64,000 bases of DNA. Source: Promethearchaeota archaeon. Lineage in GTDB: Archaea > Asgardarchaeota > Lokiarchaeia > Sigyniarchaeales > SOKP01. The translations under genes and the position numbers were made by a program. Shown one piece after another: positions 46,029-55,210 of the stretch. The stretch lies in contig JAGXNO010000004.1 in the NCBI GenBank assembly GCA_019894975.1, positions 61,721 to 125,720 on the forward strand, in the 5' to 3' direction. A model generated the notes under the pieces. That model ran no database searches, was not told where the DNA came from, and saw only the letters and a program-made list of their open reading frames with translations. Each line of letters opens with the position of its first letter. The stretch's first letter is position 1.

Positions 46029-47090
46029 ATGGAATATAATGATATTAAGAATCTTCTAGGTGCAAAGGCAGATGATCTTTTAAACCATAGATGTACTGGA
46101 ATTCCAAAGGAGATGATTCATGCTCCAGGTCCTGATTATATTGATAGAGTGTTTGAACACACAGATAGAAATAATTTAGTACTAAACAATATGGGAAAAT
46201 TATTTAATTTAAGGGGTAGATTAGCAGGTACAGGTTATCTTTCAATTTTGCCTGTAGATCAAGGAATCGAACATACTGCTTCAGCAAGTTTTGCAATCAA
46301 TCCCTCATATTTTGACCCTGAAAATATAGTCAAATTAGCTATTGATGGAGGTTGTAGTGGGGTTGCTTCTACTCTCGGAGTATTAGGTTCTGTTGCAAGA
46401 CGTTATGCTCGTAAAATTCCTTTTATAGTAAAAATTAATCATAATGAGCTTCTTACTACACCCAATTTATCTGATCAAACACTTTTTGCTAACGTTGACC
46501 AAGCGTGGGATATGGGTGCTACTGGTATTGGAGCAACAATTTATTTCGGTTCCCCAAATTGTAGACGTCAAATTCAGGAAATAAGTGAAGCATTTAGATA
46601 TGCTCATGAATTGGGTCTAGTTTGCATTTTGTGGACATACTTAAGGAATACAGATGAATTCATAAAGGATGGAAAAGATTACCACACAGCAAACGATTTA
46701 GAAAGCCAAGCAAATTATCTAGGTGTAACTATTGAAGCAGATATCATCAAGCAGAAGCTATCTACTACAAATAGAGGATTTCTTGATTTAAATTTTGGAA
46801 AAACAGATAAACTAGTTTATGAGAAGTTAGCAACCGATCACCCAATCGAATGGAACCGTTACCAAGTTGCAAATTGCTATATGGGTCGAATAGGATTAAT
46901 CAATTCCGGTGGCCCCGAAGGAGATAATGATTTAGCTGATGCAGTATCCGCAGCGGTTATAAATAAGCGTTCTGGAGGCATGGGATTAATTCTTGGTCGT
47001 AAAGCGTTTAAAAGACCTACTTCTGAAGGAATAAAAATATTAAATGCGGTGCAGGACGTATATTTATCTAATGAAATAACAATAGCGTAA
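46029..47090 (+). CDS. Archaeal-type class I fructose-bisphosphate aldolase
   Basis: A 353-residue DhnA-type aldolase. It contains [71 protein letters not shown] and [39 protein letters not shown], which carries the terminal phosphate-binding GG and GR. It forms a Schiff base with a lysine and splits fructose-1,6-bisphosphate in glycolysis or gluconeogenesis. Its length is that of the longer (about 350-residue) group of this family. The start is ATG. An oligo-T tract follows the stop. Confidence 0.9.
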   Translation: MEYNDIKNLLGAKADDLLNHRCTGIPKEMIHAPGPDYIDRVFEHTDRNNLVLNNMGKLFNLRGRLAGTGYLSILPVDQGIEHTASASFAINPSYFDPENIVKLAIDGGCSGVASTLGVLGSVARRYARKIPFIVKINHNELLTTPNLSDQTLFANVDQAWDMGATGIGATIYFGSPNCRRQIQEISEAFRYAHELGLVCILWTYLRNTDEFIKDGKDYHTANDLESQANYLGVTIEADIIKQKLSTTNRGFLDLNFGKTDKLVYEKLATDHPIEWNRYQVANCYMGRIGLINSGGPEGDNDLADAVSAAVINKRSGGMGLILGRKAFKRPTSEGIKILNAVQDVYLSNEITIA

Positions 47091-47100
47091 AGATTCACAC

Positions 47101-47109
47101 TTTTTTTTT
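47101..47109 (+). terminator. T-tract behind the aldolase gene
   Basis: Nine consecutive T residues lie 11-19 bp after the aldolase stop codon. This is the clearest oligo-T terminator candidate in the window. Confidence 0.45.
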
Positions 47110-47224
47110 CTAATTTTAAATTTCGATTTCTAATTTGAAGTTAATAAGATAAATGAAATTTTCAGCTTTTAATTGAAACTAATTGAATTAAGTACATCTA
47201 ATTTTATATAAATTAAAAGGAATT

Positions 47225-48346
47225 TTAATCATCCATGCTAGGAATTTTAGGTAATTGTCTTCTACCACTTGGATTATTACTAATAGGTTTTTCTAGAATT
47301 TCAATAATATCAGCTTTTCGAGCAGTTGGTGGTAATTCTATTTTTTTGTCTTCAGCATAACTTTTAAGATCTTTTACTGTCATTGAATTAAAGTCTATTG
47401 AACCAGTCGGCATTGATTTTGGTTTGGTCGGCATTGGTGTCAAAGGTGCTTTTGCCGGACTGGCTTTTTTTGGACTGCTCCTTGGTTCTCCTTCCTTTTC
47501 TAATATTTCTACTGCTTCTACTATACCTTTTTCTCCATCAAAATAAATCCTTAATACATAATCCTCTAATTCAATCATATCCTTAGGAACTTTTGTAACT
47601 GGTTCCCATTCAGTTTCTTCAACTTCCTCTCCAAAAACTTTAGCTATTTTTGAGACTGCTGCTAATAGAGTGTGACCAAGAATTAAATTTATTCTTTTGT
47701 AGCTGTCTGAAATTTCGGCATTAAGGATTTTCTCTTTAATCTTTTCTTGTTCATCTTTTGACAAGCCTGCTACGGTTCTAGTCACAGGAGTTTTAGGGTA
47801 CGGAGTTATAGGTTTTGGTTTAGGTGCACTAGCTGGTTTAGAAGAGCCAGTTGAAAAAGTAGAGGTAACGACATTGCTGGATGTATCCTGAAGAGCAGGA
47901 GAGAAATATTCTTCTTCTTTCTTCTCAGTTGTTTGAGGAACAACATCAGAAATAACCGCTTCACTCATTTGTTCCTTTTCAATGTTTCGAACATATCGCA
48001 TATCTGCCAACCTTTCAGTTACTTCCATGGATTCTAATTGAAACGCACTTAGAAATTCCGAAGGTTCGTCACCAGCATCCACGGAGACGATTTTACATCG
48101 ATGCATGCTTGCATCCTTTCTCAGTTCCTCCTGGAGTTCTTGAGCGACTCTAGAACTAATAAATCGTTTTCGCACAGGTGATTTTGGACCTTTCCAAATG
48201 AAGATTCTTCTTAAATCTTCGCGTATGATTACCAATACCTGTTCTGGATGCAAATTTGACTGGAGTTCTGCTTCAGGTATGCTAATTCTATTTTTATCTC
48301 CGGAATCATCCAGTTCATATACCATAAAAGTTTCATATTCTGTCAT
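47225..48346 (-). CDS. Gelsolin-like domain protein with C-terminal SAP domain
   Basis: A 373-residue chimeric protein. The N-terminal domain (about 8-105) has the gelsolin/villin pattern: VLVIIREDLRRIFIWKGPKS (W51), a helix, and a VDAGDEPSEFLSAF end with GDEP at 92-95. Residues 120-185 are acidic, Ser/Pro-rich linker. Residues 195-285 form a conserved alpha-beta region. Residues 320-353 (TVKDLKSYAEDKKIELPPTA, KADIIEILE) look like a SAP domain, usually a DNA or RNA binder. Gelsolin-like proteins in Asgard archaea control actin. A link from such a domain to SAP is unusual. The start is ATG. Confidence 0.75.
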   Translation of the reverse strand: MTEYETFMVYELDDSGDKNRISIPEAELQSNLHPEQVLVIIREDLRRIFIWKGPKSPVRKRFISSRVAQELQEELRKDASMHRCKIVSVDAGDEPSEFLSAFQLESMEVTERLADMRYVRNIEKEQMSEAVISDVVPQTTEKKEEEYFSPALQDTSSNVVTSTFSTGSSKPASAPKPKPITPYPKTPVTRTVAGLSKDEQEKIKEKILNAEISDSYKRINLILGHTLLAAVSKIAKVFGEEVEETEWEPVTKVPKDMIELEDYVLRIYFDGEKGIVEAVEILEKEGEPRSSPKKASPAKAPLTPMPTKPKSMPTGSIDFNSMTVKDLKSYAEDKKIELPPTARKADIIEILEKPISNNPSGRRQLPKIPSMDD

Positions 48347-48563
48347 TTTTATTCCCTAAGAATATCATATGTAATTTTTTAATTGGAGTATGAAATTTTT
48401 TTAGAATTCTATTTGAAATTTCTTTTCAAACGGATTTAATTTAAAGAACATATAAATTACATTTATAAAAATTTAGCGAAAAAAGAAAATGAGAAGTCAT
48501 TCTTTTGTGGTAATTTTTTGGTCCCTATTAATAAATAAAAAATTGAAAAAAAAAAGTTAAAAG

Positions 48564-49304
48564 TTACATATCATGCAGAACGTTATCTATAGAGAGGACA
48601 AATCCTAACAAGATCCTTCTATCTGTTTCATTGTCGAGTATCCTTAATGCGTATGTATCCTTAAAATCCATTAATCCACCAAGAAATACGTCTCTCCACC
48701 TGTCAGCCTTCTCAATTTCTGCAATTAATTTTCCTGACATGTCAGTAACTTTATAGGACCATCCCATAAATTTACCCTGAGCTTCGAAATACCTTTTTCC
48801 ATTAACATCTTCTAAGTAAAACTTCGGTCGGAAGACAGAAGTTATTTTTTTCTTTATCCTGGCTATCATATTCCCATATGGATCTTTTAAATCCTGAGCT
48901 CCGCGAGCTGAGACAATCTTGGCGTGAATTGTTGCTGCAATAGTACCATCTAATTCGATTAATTCAACTCTGCGTCTTATACTTAAGATAACTCTTTTCA
49001 TCCTCCCTATTACCTGGTTTTTTTCATCTAAGATATCACCGCTACCCCATTTGGGTTTAAATCTGGAGAAGATTTAAATATCCCAGTATTTTTCTTTGAG
49101 AATAAAATAATTGCGGTTAATATCGAATAGTCCCCCAGGACGATCATAAGGTTCAAACCCTAGTGTTGTTATGGGAGTACTTGTTGATGGTGTAGAAACG
49201 ACTTCCCTTTGTTGTTGAGGAGATGGTATTGCTGAACCACATTTCTCACAGAAGTGCTGATTTTCGGGATCTTTTATTTCAGCCCCACAATCTTTACAAA
49301 ACAT
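48564..49304 (-). CDS. Zinc-ribbon plus LURP-one-related protein, interrupted by a 30-nt putative intron
   Basis: Two pieces in one frame make one protein. The first (49304-49080) has a zinc ribbon CKDCGAE and CEKCGSA, a short Ser/Pro linker and the start of a LURP-one-related (tubby-like/scramblase-like) domain ending KEKYWD. An in-frame TAA follows at 49076. The second (49049-48564) resumes WGSGDILDEKNQVIGRMKR and runs to the end of the LURP-one fold. Removing 49079-49050 gives KEKYWD-WGSGDIL, 236 residues. The LURP-one family binds lipids or membranes in other organisms; the role here is unknown. If not spliced it is a pseudogene with the second part starting at ATG 49001. Confidence 0.7.
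49050..49079 (-). other. Putative 30-nt bulge-helix-bulge mRNA intron in a LURP-one gene
   Basis: In the sense direction TGGG (49085-49082) pairs with CCCA (49055-49052) as a 4-bp central helix. The 5' bulge is ATA (49081-49079), with nothing unpaired opposite it. A 9-bp intron stem TTTAAATCT (49078-49070) with AGATTTAAA (49064-49056) and loop TCTCC follows. The 3' bulge is AAT (49051-49049). Cutting after the second base of each bulge removes exactly 30 nt and the in-frame TAA. This matches the archaeal splicing-endonuclease motif well; only the outer helix is weak (C49086-G49048). The alternative is a mutated gene. Confidence 0.55.
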
Positions 49305-49453
49305 ATAATTTTCTCTTTATAATTTTTTATGATACAAATGGTAACTTGTGTTAATAAAGTTAAGTAAAAGAGGTAACTGCTTTTTATGTTATCAAAATGT
49401 TTTAATTGAATAAGGATTAATTAATATTAATATTAAACAATTAGGTAAAGAGA

Positions 49454-50224
49454 ATGTCAAGTAATAAGATTCCACAGCTACTAAAATTAAAAGATTTCAT
49501 AACACTTATAGGAACAAGCCTTGGAATAATAGCTTTAATTTGTGCGTGTCTTGGTACTCGTGCTACTCTTTCTTTAGGTTTTTTCTTGATCTCAATATCA
49601 ACAGGTACAGATATGATCGATGGGTATATTGCTCGTAAAACTAATACAGTGAATGAATTGGGAAAGGAGCTGGATTCTTTAAGCGATTCTTTAACATTTG
49701 GTATCGCGCCTGCTGTATTAGCTTACCAGAGCTTTAAAACTAACAGTCTCTTTGATATAGTTCTAATAATTGGTGCTATTTGTTTTGCTTTCGGAGCAAT
49801 TCTTAGATTAGCACGATTCAATCTATCGAATGTTCCGGGATACACGGGTGTACCCACTCCAATTAGCGCTTTGCTCTTAATTGTATTTTTTTATGCCAAT
49901 TATTTTTATGCTTTTGGGATGGGAGGTATAACATATCCATTTCTTGAAATCGCTTATTATTTACTACCGTTTATTATGATTATGATTGCTTGGTTTAATA
50001 TCACTACATTTATCAGTTTCGGTGAAAAAGACAAAACTGTTTATATAGTATTTCTGATCCTCGCACCTTTTTGTCCAATTTTCGGCATTATTGGTGTTTT
50101 GAACCCGAATTTCTTAGTTTCAATGATCGTTTCAGTTTTCTTTTTGAGTACTTTTCTATTTGCTCTAATTTTCATTTTTCGAGGATTTTTCTTATATAGG
50201 TCAAATAAAAAAAAGAACAAGTAA
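49454..50224 (+). CDS. PssA-type CDP-alcohol phosphatidyltransferase
   Basis: A 256-residue membrane enzyme with the CDP-OH-P signature DGYIAR-x8-GxxxDxxxD (DGYIARKTNTVNELGKELDSLSD, about residues 54-76). The companion GTDMID and SLTFGIAPAVLAYQ are typical of CDP-diacylglycerol-serine O-phosphatidyltransferase (PssA) and archaetidylserine synthase. About seven membrane helices are present. It probably makes archaetidylserine, although ether-lipid specificity cannot be read from sequence. The start is ATG. Confidence 0.88.
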   Translation: MSSNKIPQLLKLKDFITLIGTSLGIIALICACLGTRATLSLGFFLISISTGTDMIDGYIARKTNTVNELGKELDSLSDSLTFGIAPAVLAYQSFKTNSLFDIVLIIGAICFAFGAILRLARFNLSNVPGYTGVPTPISALLLIVFFYANYFYAFGMGGITYPFLEIAYYLLPFIMIMIAWFNITTFISFGEKDKTVYIVFLILAPFCPIFGIIGVLNPNFLVSMIVSVFFLSTFLFALIFIFRGFFLYRSNKKKNK

Positions 50225-50263
50225 TATTGTTAGATAAGAAAGAGAATTTATCGAGGATTTTAT

Positions 50264-52204
50264 TTATCCCAGTTTTTCTTTCCAGTTTTCTATGTTATCC
50301 ATTATTTGTTTTGAATCACTTTCATTTAATAATATATCACTAAATCTATACTGATTGATTAAACTTCTTAGTTTATGTAAGGTAACAGAAAATCCTCGCT
50401 TTTCAAGAATTAGATCAGCAATCTTTTGGAGTTCGTTGCTAAAATCATCTCCCTTTATATTATATAATTTTTTAGATAATCCATCAAAGGCAGAATTGAT
50501 TAGACGACCAGCTTCATCTCCCTTTTTTCTGGTTGAAGAGGACACAAATGCTAATTTTTCCTGTAATTTCTTTTTTATTTCATCAATTTGAGGTTGATTG
50601 TCTGGTAAACTTGATGCTTTTTTGCTTTCTTGAGTTTTCTGTGCAATGGGTGATTTTCGCACAGTTTTTTCATACGGACTTTTAGTTGTGGTTATCGGTT
50701 TGACTCCCTTATATGTCTTAGATTCTACTTGACTTTTACTTGTTGGAGTTTGGGCTTTTTGTGAAGCATAAAAACTATCTGAATAAGCATCTTCCCATAA
50801 ATTTAGAATAATTGGATTTAGCAGTTCAATTAATGGCTTAAAATTAGATCCTATTCCTATAAAGTCATCAAGTGAACTTGTAGCATCTTCCCGAATAATA
50901 CCAATGGATATTTGAGTATCATCGCCTTTTAAAACTATTAAATTCTCGTTTTCAAGAGTTTTATAAATTATATTTGTAATAGATCTAAATTTCTTAACAC
51001 TACTATTTGTATGTGGTTCTGAAGCTGCAACTTTTATCTTTAAACTTTTTGGTATTTTTTCAAACTGTTCTACAGCTAAATGATTCTCAAGTTGAGGAAT
51101 TATAATTGTAAGTTCTTCTTTTGTTGTTGTCACCATTTTTTGAATTTCTTCATTAATTTTCGTAAGACTATTGATAGGCCAAATATTTGATATAGCTATA
51201 TGTTCTGATGATCTCATAGTATTGAAGTATTCCTTCATAATATCTTCAACGGGTTTACTCAAACCTGAAACTTGATCAACTGAATTTTGAATAACAATAT
51301 TTAAGTTTTCACCTAGCTTTGTTTCAAGATTTTTCATTTCGGTAGAAAGTAGATCATTGTTTTTCTTAATAAAATCATGAATTTTATTCATTTTGGTTTC
51401 AAAGTTATTTACCATATTAAGCAGAATTAATTTAAAATCATCTCTGTATTGTAATGAGGCATTTACCACCTCTTCTATAGGTTTAGCTGTATCTTTAAAT
51501 TTTTCTTCAATTAATTCGTGCAAATCAATAGAAAATTCCTGAACTAATTTATCCAATTTCTCTTTGAAAGTCTTGTCTATGATCGTTATTATTTCTTCTT
51601 TATGCTTCTTAAACTCTAGATTATTTATTTCATCAGTTATCTCTGATTTAATCCCTGAGATTTTTTTTATTAGATTAGCAAAATTCCTCTGAGTAACTAT
51701 TTTAATCTGTTGATTTAATTCAGCGACATTTTTATTTAAGCTTTTTAATTCTTCCATTCCTTCTACGATATCTTCTATCTCTTGTTTTTGAATGATTGTA
51801 TCTTCTTCAATATCTTTTCTGGATTCTTGGAATGACTCAAGAATTGTATCTAAATGGATCGTTTCATTTTTTTGAAAGGTTTGATTTACCGTATTTTTTA
51901 ATAAATTACTAATTGATACTTTTATGCTTTCTAAATTTGCATTTATGTTATCGTAATAGTTTATTATGGGTAGAAGTGGGGGTATCGCCAAATAATGTAA
52001 TAAAATTTCCTGCTTTTGAGGAACTATTTGAATTAACAAGCCCCCATTTATTAGTTGAGTTAAATCTTCTTCAAATTCATCCTGAGATCGGTTTGGAACC
52101 ATTGAATATAGTTCGTAAAAGGTAAGGGGACTCCTTCCTAATGATTCTACATATATCTTGATTGCATTATCAGAAAGCTGTAGTTTTTTTAAAAATTCCT
52201 CCAT
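50264..52204 (-). CDS. Long coiled-coil protein with TrmB-like winged-helix N-terminus
   Basis: A 646-residue protein. Residues 1-85 look like a TrmB winged helix (LSDNAIKIYVESLGRSPLTF, then LTQLINGGLLIQIVPQKQ). Residues 90-345 are helical coiled coil with a phenylalanine-poor heptad pattern. Residues 345-480 resemble the TrmB effector domain (EELTIIIPQLENH, IKVAASEP, DTQISIGIIREDA). A Ser/Thr/Lys-rich linker (about 485-545) leads to a helical end. The family role is unknown; it could be a DNA-linked structural protein. The start is ATG. It is divergent from the VWA gene. Confidence 0.7.
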   Translation of the reverse strand: MEEFLKKLQLSDNAIKIYVESLGRSPLTFYELYSMVPNRSQDEFEEDLTQLINGGLLIQIVPQKQEILLHYLAIPPLLPIINYYDNINANLESIKVSISNLLKNTVNQTFQKNETIHLDTILESFQESRKDIEEDTIIQKQEIEDIVEGMEELKSLNKNVAELNQQIKIVTQRNFANLIKKISGIKSEITDEINNLEFKKHKEEIITIIDKTFKEKLDKLVQEFSIDLHELIEEKFKDTAKPIEEVVNASLQYRDDFKLILLNMVNNFETKMNKIHDFIKKNNDLLSTEMKNLETKLGENLNIVIQNSVDQVSGLSKPVEDIMKEYFNTMRSSEHIAISNIWPINSLTKINEEIQKMVTTTKEELTIIIPQLENHLAVEQFEKIPKSLKIKVAASEPHTNSSVKKFRSITNIIYKTLENENLIVLKGDDTQISIGIIREDATSSLDDFIGIGSNFKPLIELLNPIILNLWEDAYSDSFYASQKAQTPTSKSQVESKTYKGVKPITTTKSPYEKTVRKSPIAQKTQESKKASSLPDNQPQIDEIKKKLQEKLAFVSSSTRKKGDEAGRLINSAFDGLSKKLYNIKGDDFSNELQKIADLILEKRGFSVTLHKLRSLINQYRFSDILLNESDSKQIMDNIENWKEKLG

Positions 52205-52366
52205 TCATTTATCACCATCATTTCACGTATATTATATTTCTCTTAATCTTCTCTAAAAAATTTTAAGGTTTTTATTTTTCTAAAAAATTTTAAGGAGGTT
52301 TTATTATTATGATTTATAATAAAACATCAGCTATCTATTGATTTTTTGTAGCTAAAAGTGAAGAAT

Positions 52367-53725
52367 ATGAAGGAAGATATTTATTTTTACTTAGATTTAA
52401 CAAAAGATTTACTTAAAAAAAAGGAGATTATAAAAGCTATAAGGTACTACATTGAAGAAAAGAATAAAATCAATGTACAAGGGCACTATTCTCTTCTCAT
52501 TTTTCAAGAAGAGGGGAATCCAATATTTATAACAGATAAGAAAGATGCGGGGATAATTACAAATTCAATTGAAGAAAACTGGGGACTTCGACCAAAGAAG
52601 CAAAGTTTCTTTGAAAACGGTCTGTTCTATATTTTTTCTTACATAGCTGAAACAGTTAGAAAAAAATCTAAATTTAATAGAATAATAGTAATAACAGATA
52701 CTCCTTCTGATTTATCTGCCGATTACCAAGAAGCTTTGTTTAGTCTTGTTTCGAAAATAAAAAATTTTCCTACATTTATAGATATTATCCGAGTTTCTGA
52801 AACTACTAAACGGTTCTTTAGTGACGACGTTAAATTGAATATGCTAGCAAGCGATACAAAAGGATCAATCCATTACATTCAAGAAAAAAAAGAATTTACA
52901 ACTACAATTAAAAAATTAGTTAAAACTAAACAATTTACAAGCACTTTTGTTGATCAACCAGATCGTATCAGAATAAGTAAGGAAGACTATACATTTTATA
53001 ACTACTTGGCCAAACCCTTAAAACAATCGGAAGCAACAATGAAAAAATTAGTGTGTCACTTTTGTAATGAGGAAGTATGTCCAATTTGTACTGATATATA
53101 TGATATTCCATTATTTTGTGAGGATTGTAACGCTAAGTTTCACAAATGCTGCATTACAAATTACACTATAAACCACAATATAGGTATTCCTAATATTTTA
53201 CGTTGTCCCTCCTGTGATGTACTCCTTAAAATAGATGAAGATGAAATTATTGAAGTTTCTGGGGAAGTAGAGGTAAGCACAGTTAAAGATTTCATGGCAA
53301 AGGAAGTATTGGATCAAATTCCTAAACAACTTTCTAAATTAAAAGCTTTTCCAAAGTCTGCTCTTCCTATTGCTCCATTAGAAAGTGAAAAATTAGATTC
53401 TGCATCAACCACTAATAATTTAGATTCTGAAGGGGAGATCATTAAAACAGTCTATATTGGGGGATTTTTTGGAAAAGCATATACAGTTAAAAAAGTAAAT
53501 GATAAAATTGTATATGAGAGGATATCAACCAAAGCGACCTTCAAATCCAATAACTCAAATACCATTAAATTAGAAGAAAAACCGACAAACGTGAGCTCAT
53601 CAAACCCGAAGATTCTTACTAGAACAAAATCGAACTCGAATTTTATGATTTGTCAACAATGTGGAAGACATGTAAATCCAAACCAAGAAAGTAAATGTCC
53701 TAAATGTGGTTTTAGAATAACATAA
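52367..53725 (+). CDS. VWA-like domain plus C4HC3 zinc finger protein, first copy
   Basis: A 452-residue protein (GTG at 52358 would add three residues). The N-terminal 185 residues form a VWA-like fold (IYFYLDLTKDLLKKK, RIIVITDTPSDLS, FIDIIRV) with a degenerate MIDAS. Numbering from the GTG, a cross-brace zinc finger follows: C241, C244, C254, C257, H262, C265, C283, C286. The spacing CxxC-x9-CxxC-x4-H-x2-C-x17-CxxC is that of PHD/C4HC3 fingers. The C-terminus has a separate zinc ribbon (CQQCGRH, CPKCG). VWA followed by zinc domains is also the layout of TFIIH p44 and p34. A paralogue follows 154 bp later. The function is unknown. Confidence 0.75.
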   Translation: MKEDIYFYLDLTKDLLKKKEIIKAIRYYIEEKNKINVQGHYSLLIFQEEGNPIFITDKKDAGIITNSIEENWGLRPKKQSFFENGLFYIFSYIAETVRKKSKFNRIIVITDTPSDLSADYQEALFSLVSKIKNFPTFIDIIRVSETTKRFFSDDVKLNMLASDTKGSIHYIQEKKEFTTTIKKLVKTKQFTSTFVDQPDRIRISKEDYTFYNYLAKPLKQSEATMKKLVCHFCNEEVCPICTDIYDIPLFCEDCNAKFHKCCITNYTINHNIGIPNILRCPSCDVLLKIDEDEIIEVSGEVEVSTVKDFMAKEVLDQIPKQLSKLKAFPKSALPIAPLESEKLDSASTTNNLDSEGEIIKTVYIGGFFGKAYTVKKVNDKIVYERISTKATFKSNNSNTIKLEEKPTNVSSSNPKILTRTKSNSNFMICQQCGRHVNPNQESKCPKCGFRIT

Positions 53726-53878
53726 TGTTTTTTTAATAAATTTTTATAGAAATTATTAGTAATAGAAATTTAGACTATTTCAAAATCATAATAAATAAAA
53801 ATATATACAACTTCTAATATTATTTCTTTATAATTTAAGGATATAATTCATAGACCTATATATTAAAAAGATACAAAG

Positions 53879-55204
53879 ATGCTAACCGGTTCGGGCTCAA
53901 TAAATTCAGAGGAATTTATCTTTTTTATCGATATCATAACAGATTTTCTTAAGAAAAAGTCCTTAATGAAAGCAGTTAGTAGTTTCATTAAAGAAAAAAA
54001 TAAGTTTAACGCTTTAAGCTCATATGGCATCGTGATCTTTCAAAAGGATGAAAATCCAATAAATGATTATGATATAAAAGATTCTGAAACGGTTTTAAAT
54101 ACAATAAATAATGCATGGGAGACACGAGAGAAAACCCAGAGCTATTTAGAGAATGGGTTATATGAGATTTTAGCTTACATTTTTAGAAAAAGTAGAGATG
54201 CTCGAAAGAATTATCGTGTAATCATTATTTCAGATACGCCAAGTAAATTATCTGAAGATTATTACAATGCATTGTATGATTTGCTAATTAAGGCAAAGAA
54301 ATTTTCTGCGTTCATTGATATAATTCGAGTGGGGGGTGAGAAATTTTATGAAGATGATGTTAAGCTAAAAGTAATTTCAAGCGAAACTCATGGTGGTATG
54401 TTTTATTGCCAAGATGAAAAACTCCTACTTAATATTTTAGGATCTCTAACTCAAAATAAAAAGGAATTTAAAATCTTAAAAAATGATGAAATAGATCAAG
54501 TTCTAATTGAAGATAAAGTTTTTTATGAACGATTAGCAGTAGATCTTATAAGTCTTTCTCCAGATGATGAAGAAATATGCAATATTTGTGAACAAGAGTT
54601 ATGCCCTATTTGTGAAGCACATTCCGATGAGATCCATAAATGCTTTAATTGTAGTGCTAAATTTCACAGTTGTTGTGCCGCTAAATATTCCCTTGCTAAG
54701 AACATTGGAATACGCCACGTTTTCAGATGTCCTCAGTGCGAAACGCTATTAAAGATAGATGAGGAATTCGTTAATATGGTTTATGAAGAAGAAATGGAAG
54801 AAGAGTATCCTGAATTTGAATCAGAACAAATAATTACACCTGTATCCGAAGAATTAGAAATCGAACAAGAACCAATTGAAGAAGAAATAACGATCTCGGA
54901 AGATCAAATAGAAGAAGAGATTAATCTTGGAGGATTAAATCCTCCTATTTCTGCTCCAGAAACCACAAAAAAGGTAAAAGTTGGAGGATTTTTTGGTAAA
55001 GAAATTGAAATTAAGCTAAAAAAGGATTCAGACCCTATTACTGTAATTCCTCCCCCAATTAAAAAAGCGGAAAAACCCGTTTCCATTACTACTTTAAAAC
55101 CTCCAAGAAAAAGGGGTGCTACTTCAATTAAATTATGTAAAATATGTGGTACTACACTCCAAAATACTAAAAACTGCCCAATGTGTGGGGCAAAAGTCGA
55201 TTAA
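53879..55204 (+). CDS. VWA-like domain plus C4HC3 zinc finger protein, second copy
   Basis: A 441-residue paralogue of the gene just upstream. The VWA-like part (about 10-195) contains FFIDIITDFLKKKS, RVIIISDTPSKLS and FIDIIRVGG. The C4HC3 finger uses C242, C245, C255, C258, H263, C266, C284 and C287, with the same spacing as the first copy. A very acidic linker (about 295-355) and a terminal zinc ribbon CKICGTT/CPMCGAK follow. Both copies share the motif VGGFFGKE/GGFFGKA before the end, so the whole order is conserved. Both may be subunits of one complex. The start is ATG. Confidence 0.75.
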   Translation: MLTGSGSINSEEFIFFIDIITDFLKKKSLMKAVSSFIKEKNKFNALSSYGIVIFQKDENPINDYDIKDSETVLNTINNAWETREKTQSYLENGLYEILAYIFRKSRDARKNYRVIIISDTPSKLSEDYYNALYDLLIKAKKFSAFIDIIRVGGEKFYEDDVKLKVISSETHGGMFYCQDEKLLLNILGSLTQNKKEFKILKNDEIDQVLIEDKVFYERLAVDLISLSPDDEEICNICEQELCPICEAHSDEIHKCFNCSAKFHSCCAAKYSLAKNIGIRHVFRCPQCETLLKIDEEFVNMVYEEEMEEEYPEFESEQIITPVSEELEIEQEPIEEEITISEDQIEEEINLGGLNPPISAPETTKKVKVGGFFGKEIEIKLKKDSDPITVIPPPIKKAEKPVSITTLKPPRKRGATSIKLCKICGTTLQNTKNCPMCGAKVD

Positions 55205-55210
55205 ATGAAT

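Noticed and set aside
49050..49085. TGGG on both sides of the 30-nt insert as a target-site duplication of a tiny mobile element
   Set aside because: A 30-nt element would be too small to be a known transposon, and the same TGGG is explained as one strand of the BHB central helix. Kept only as an alternative.
52367..53725. Rpn10 homologue, because of the VWA domain
   Set aside because: There is no UIM-like helix, and the zinc-finger order fits p44/p34-like or PHD-type proteins better.
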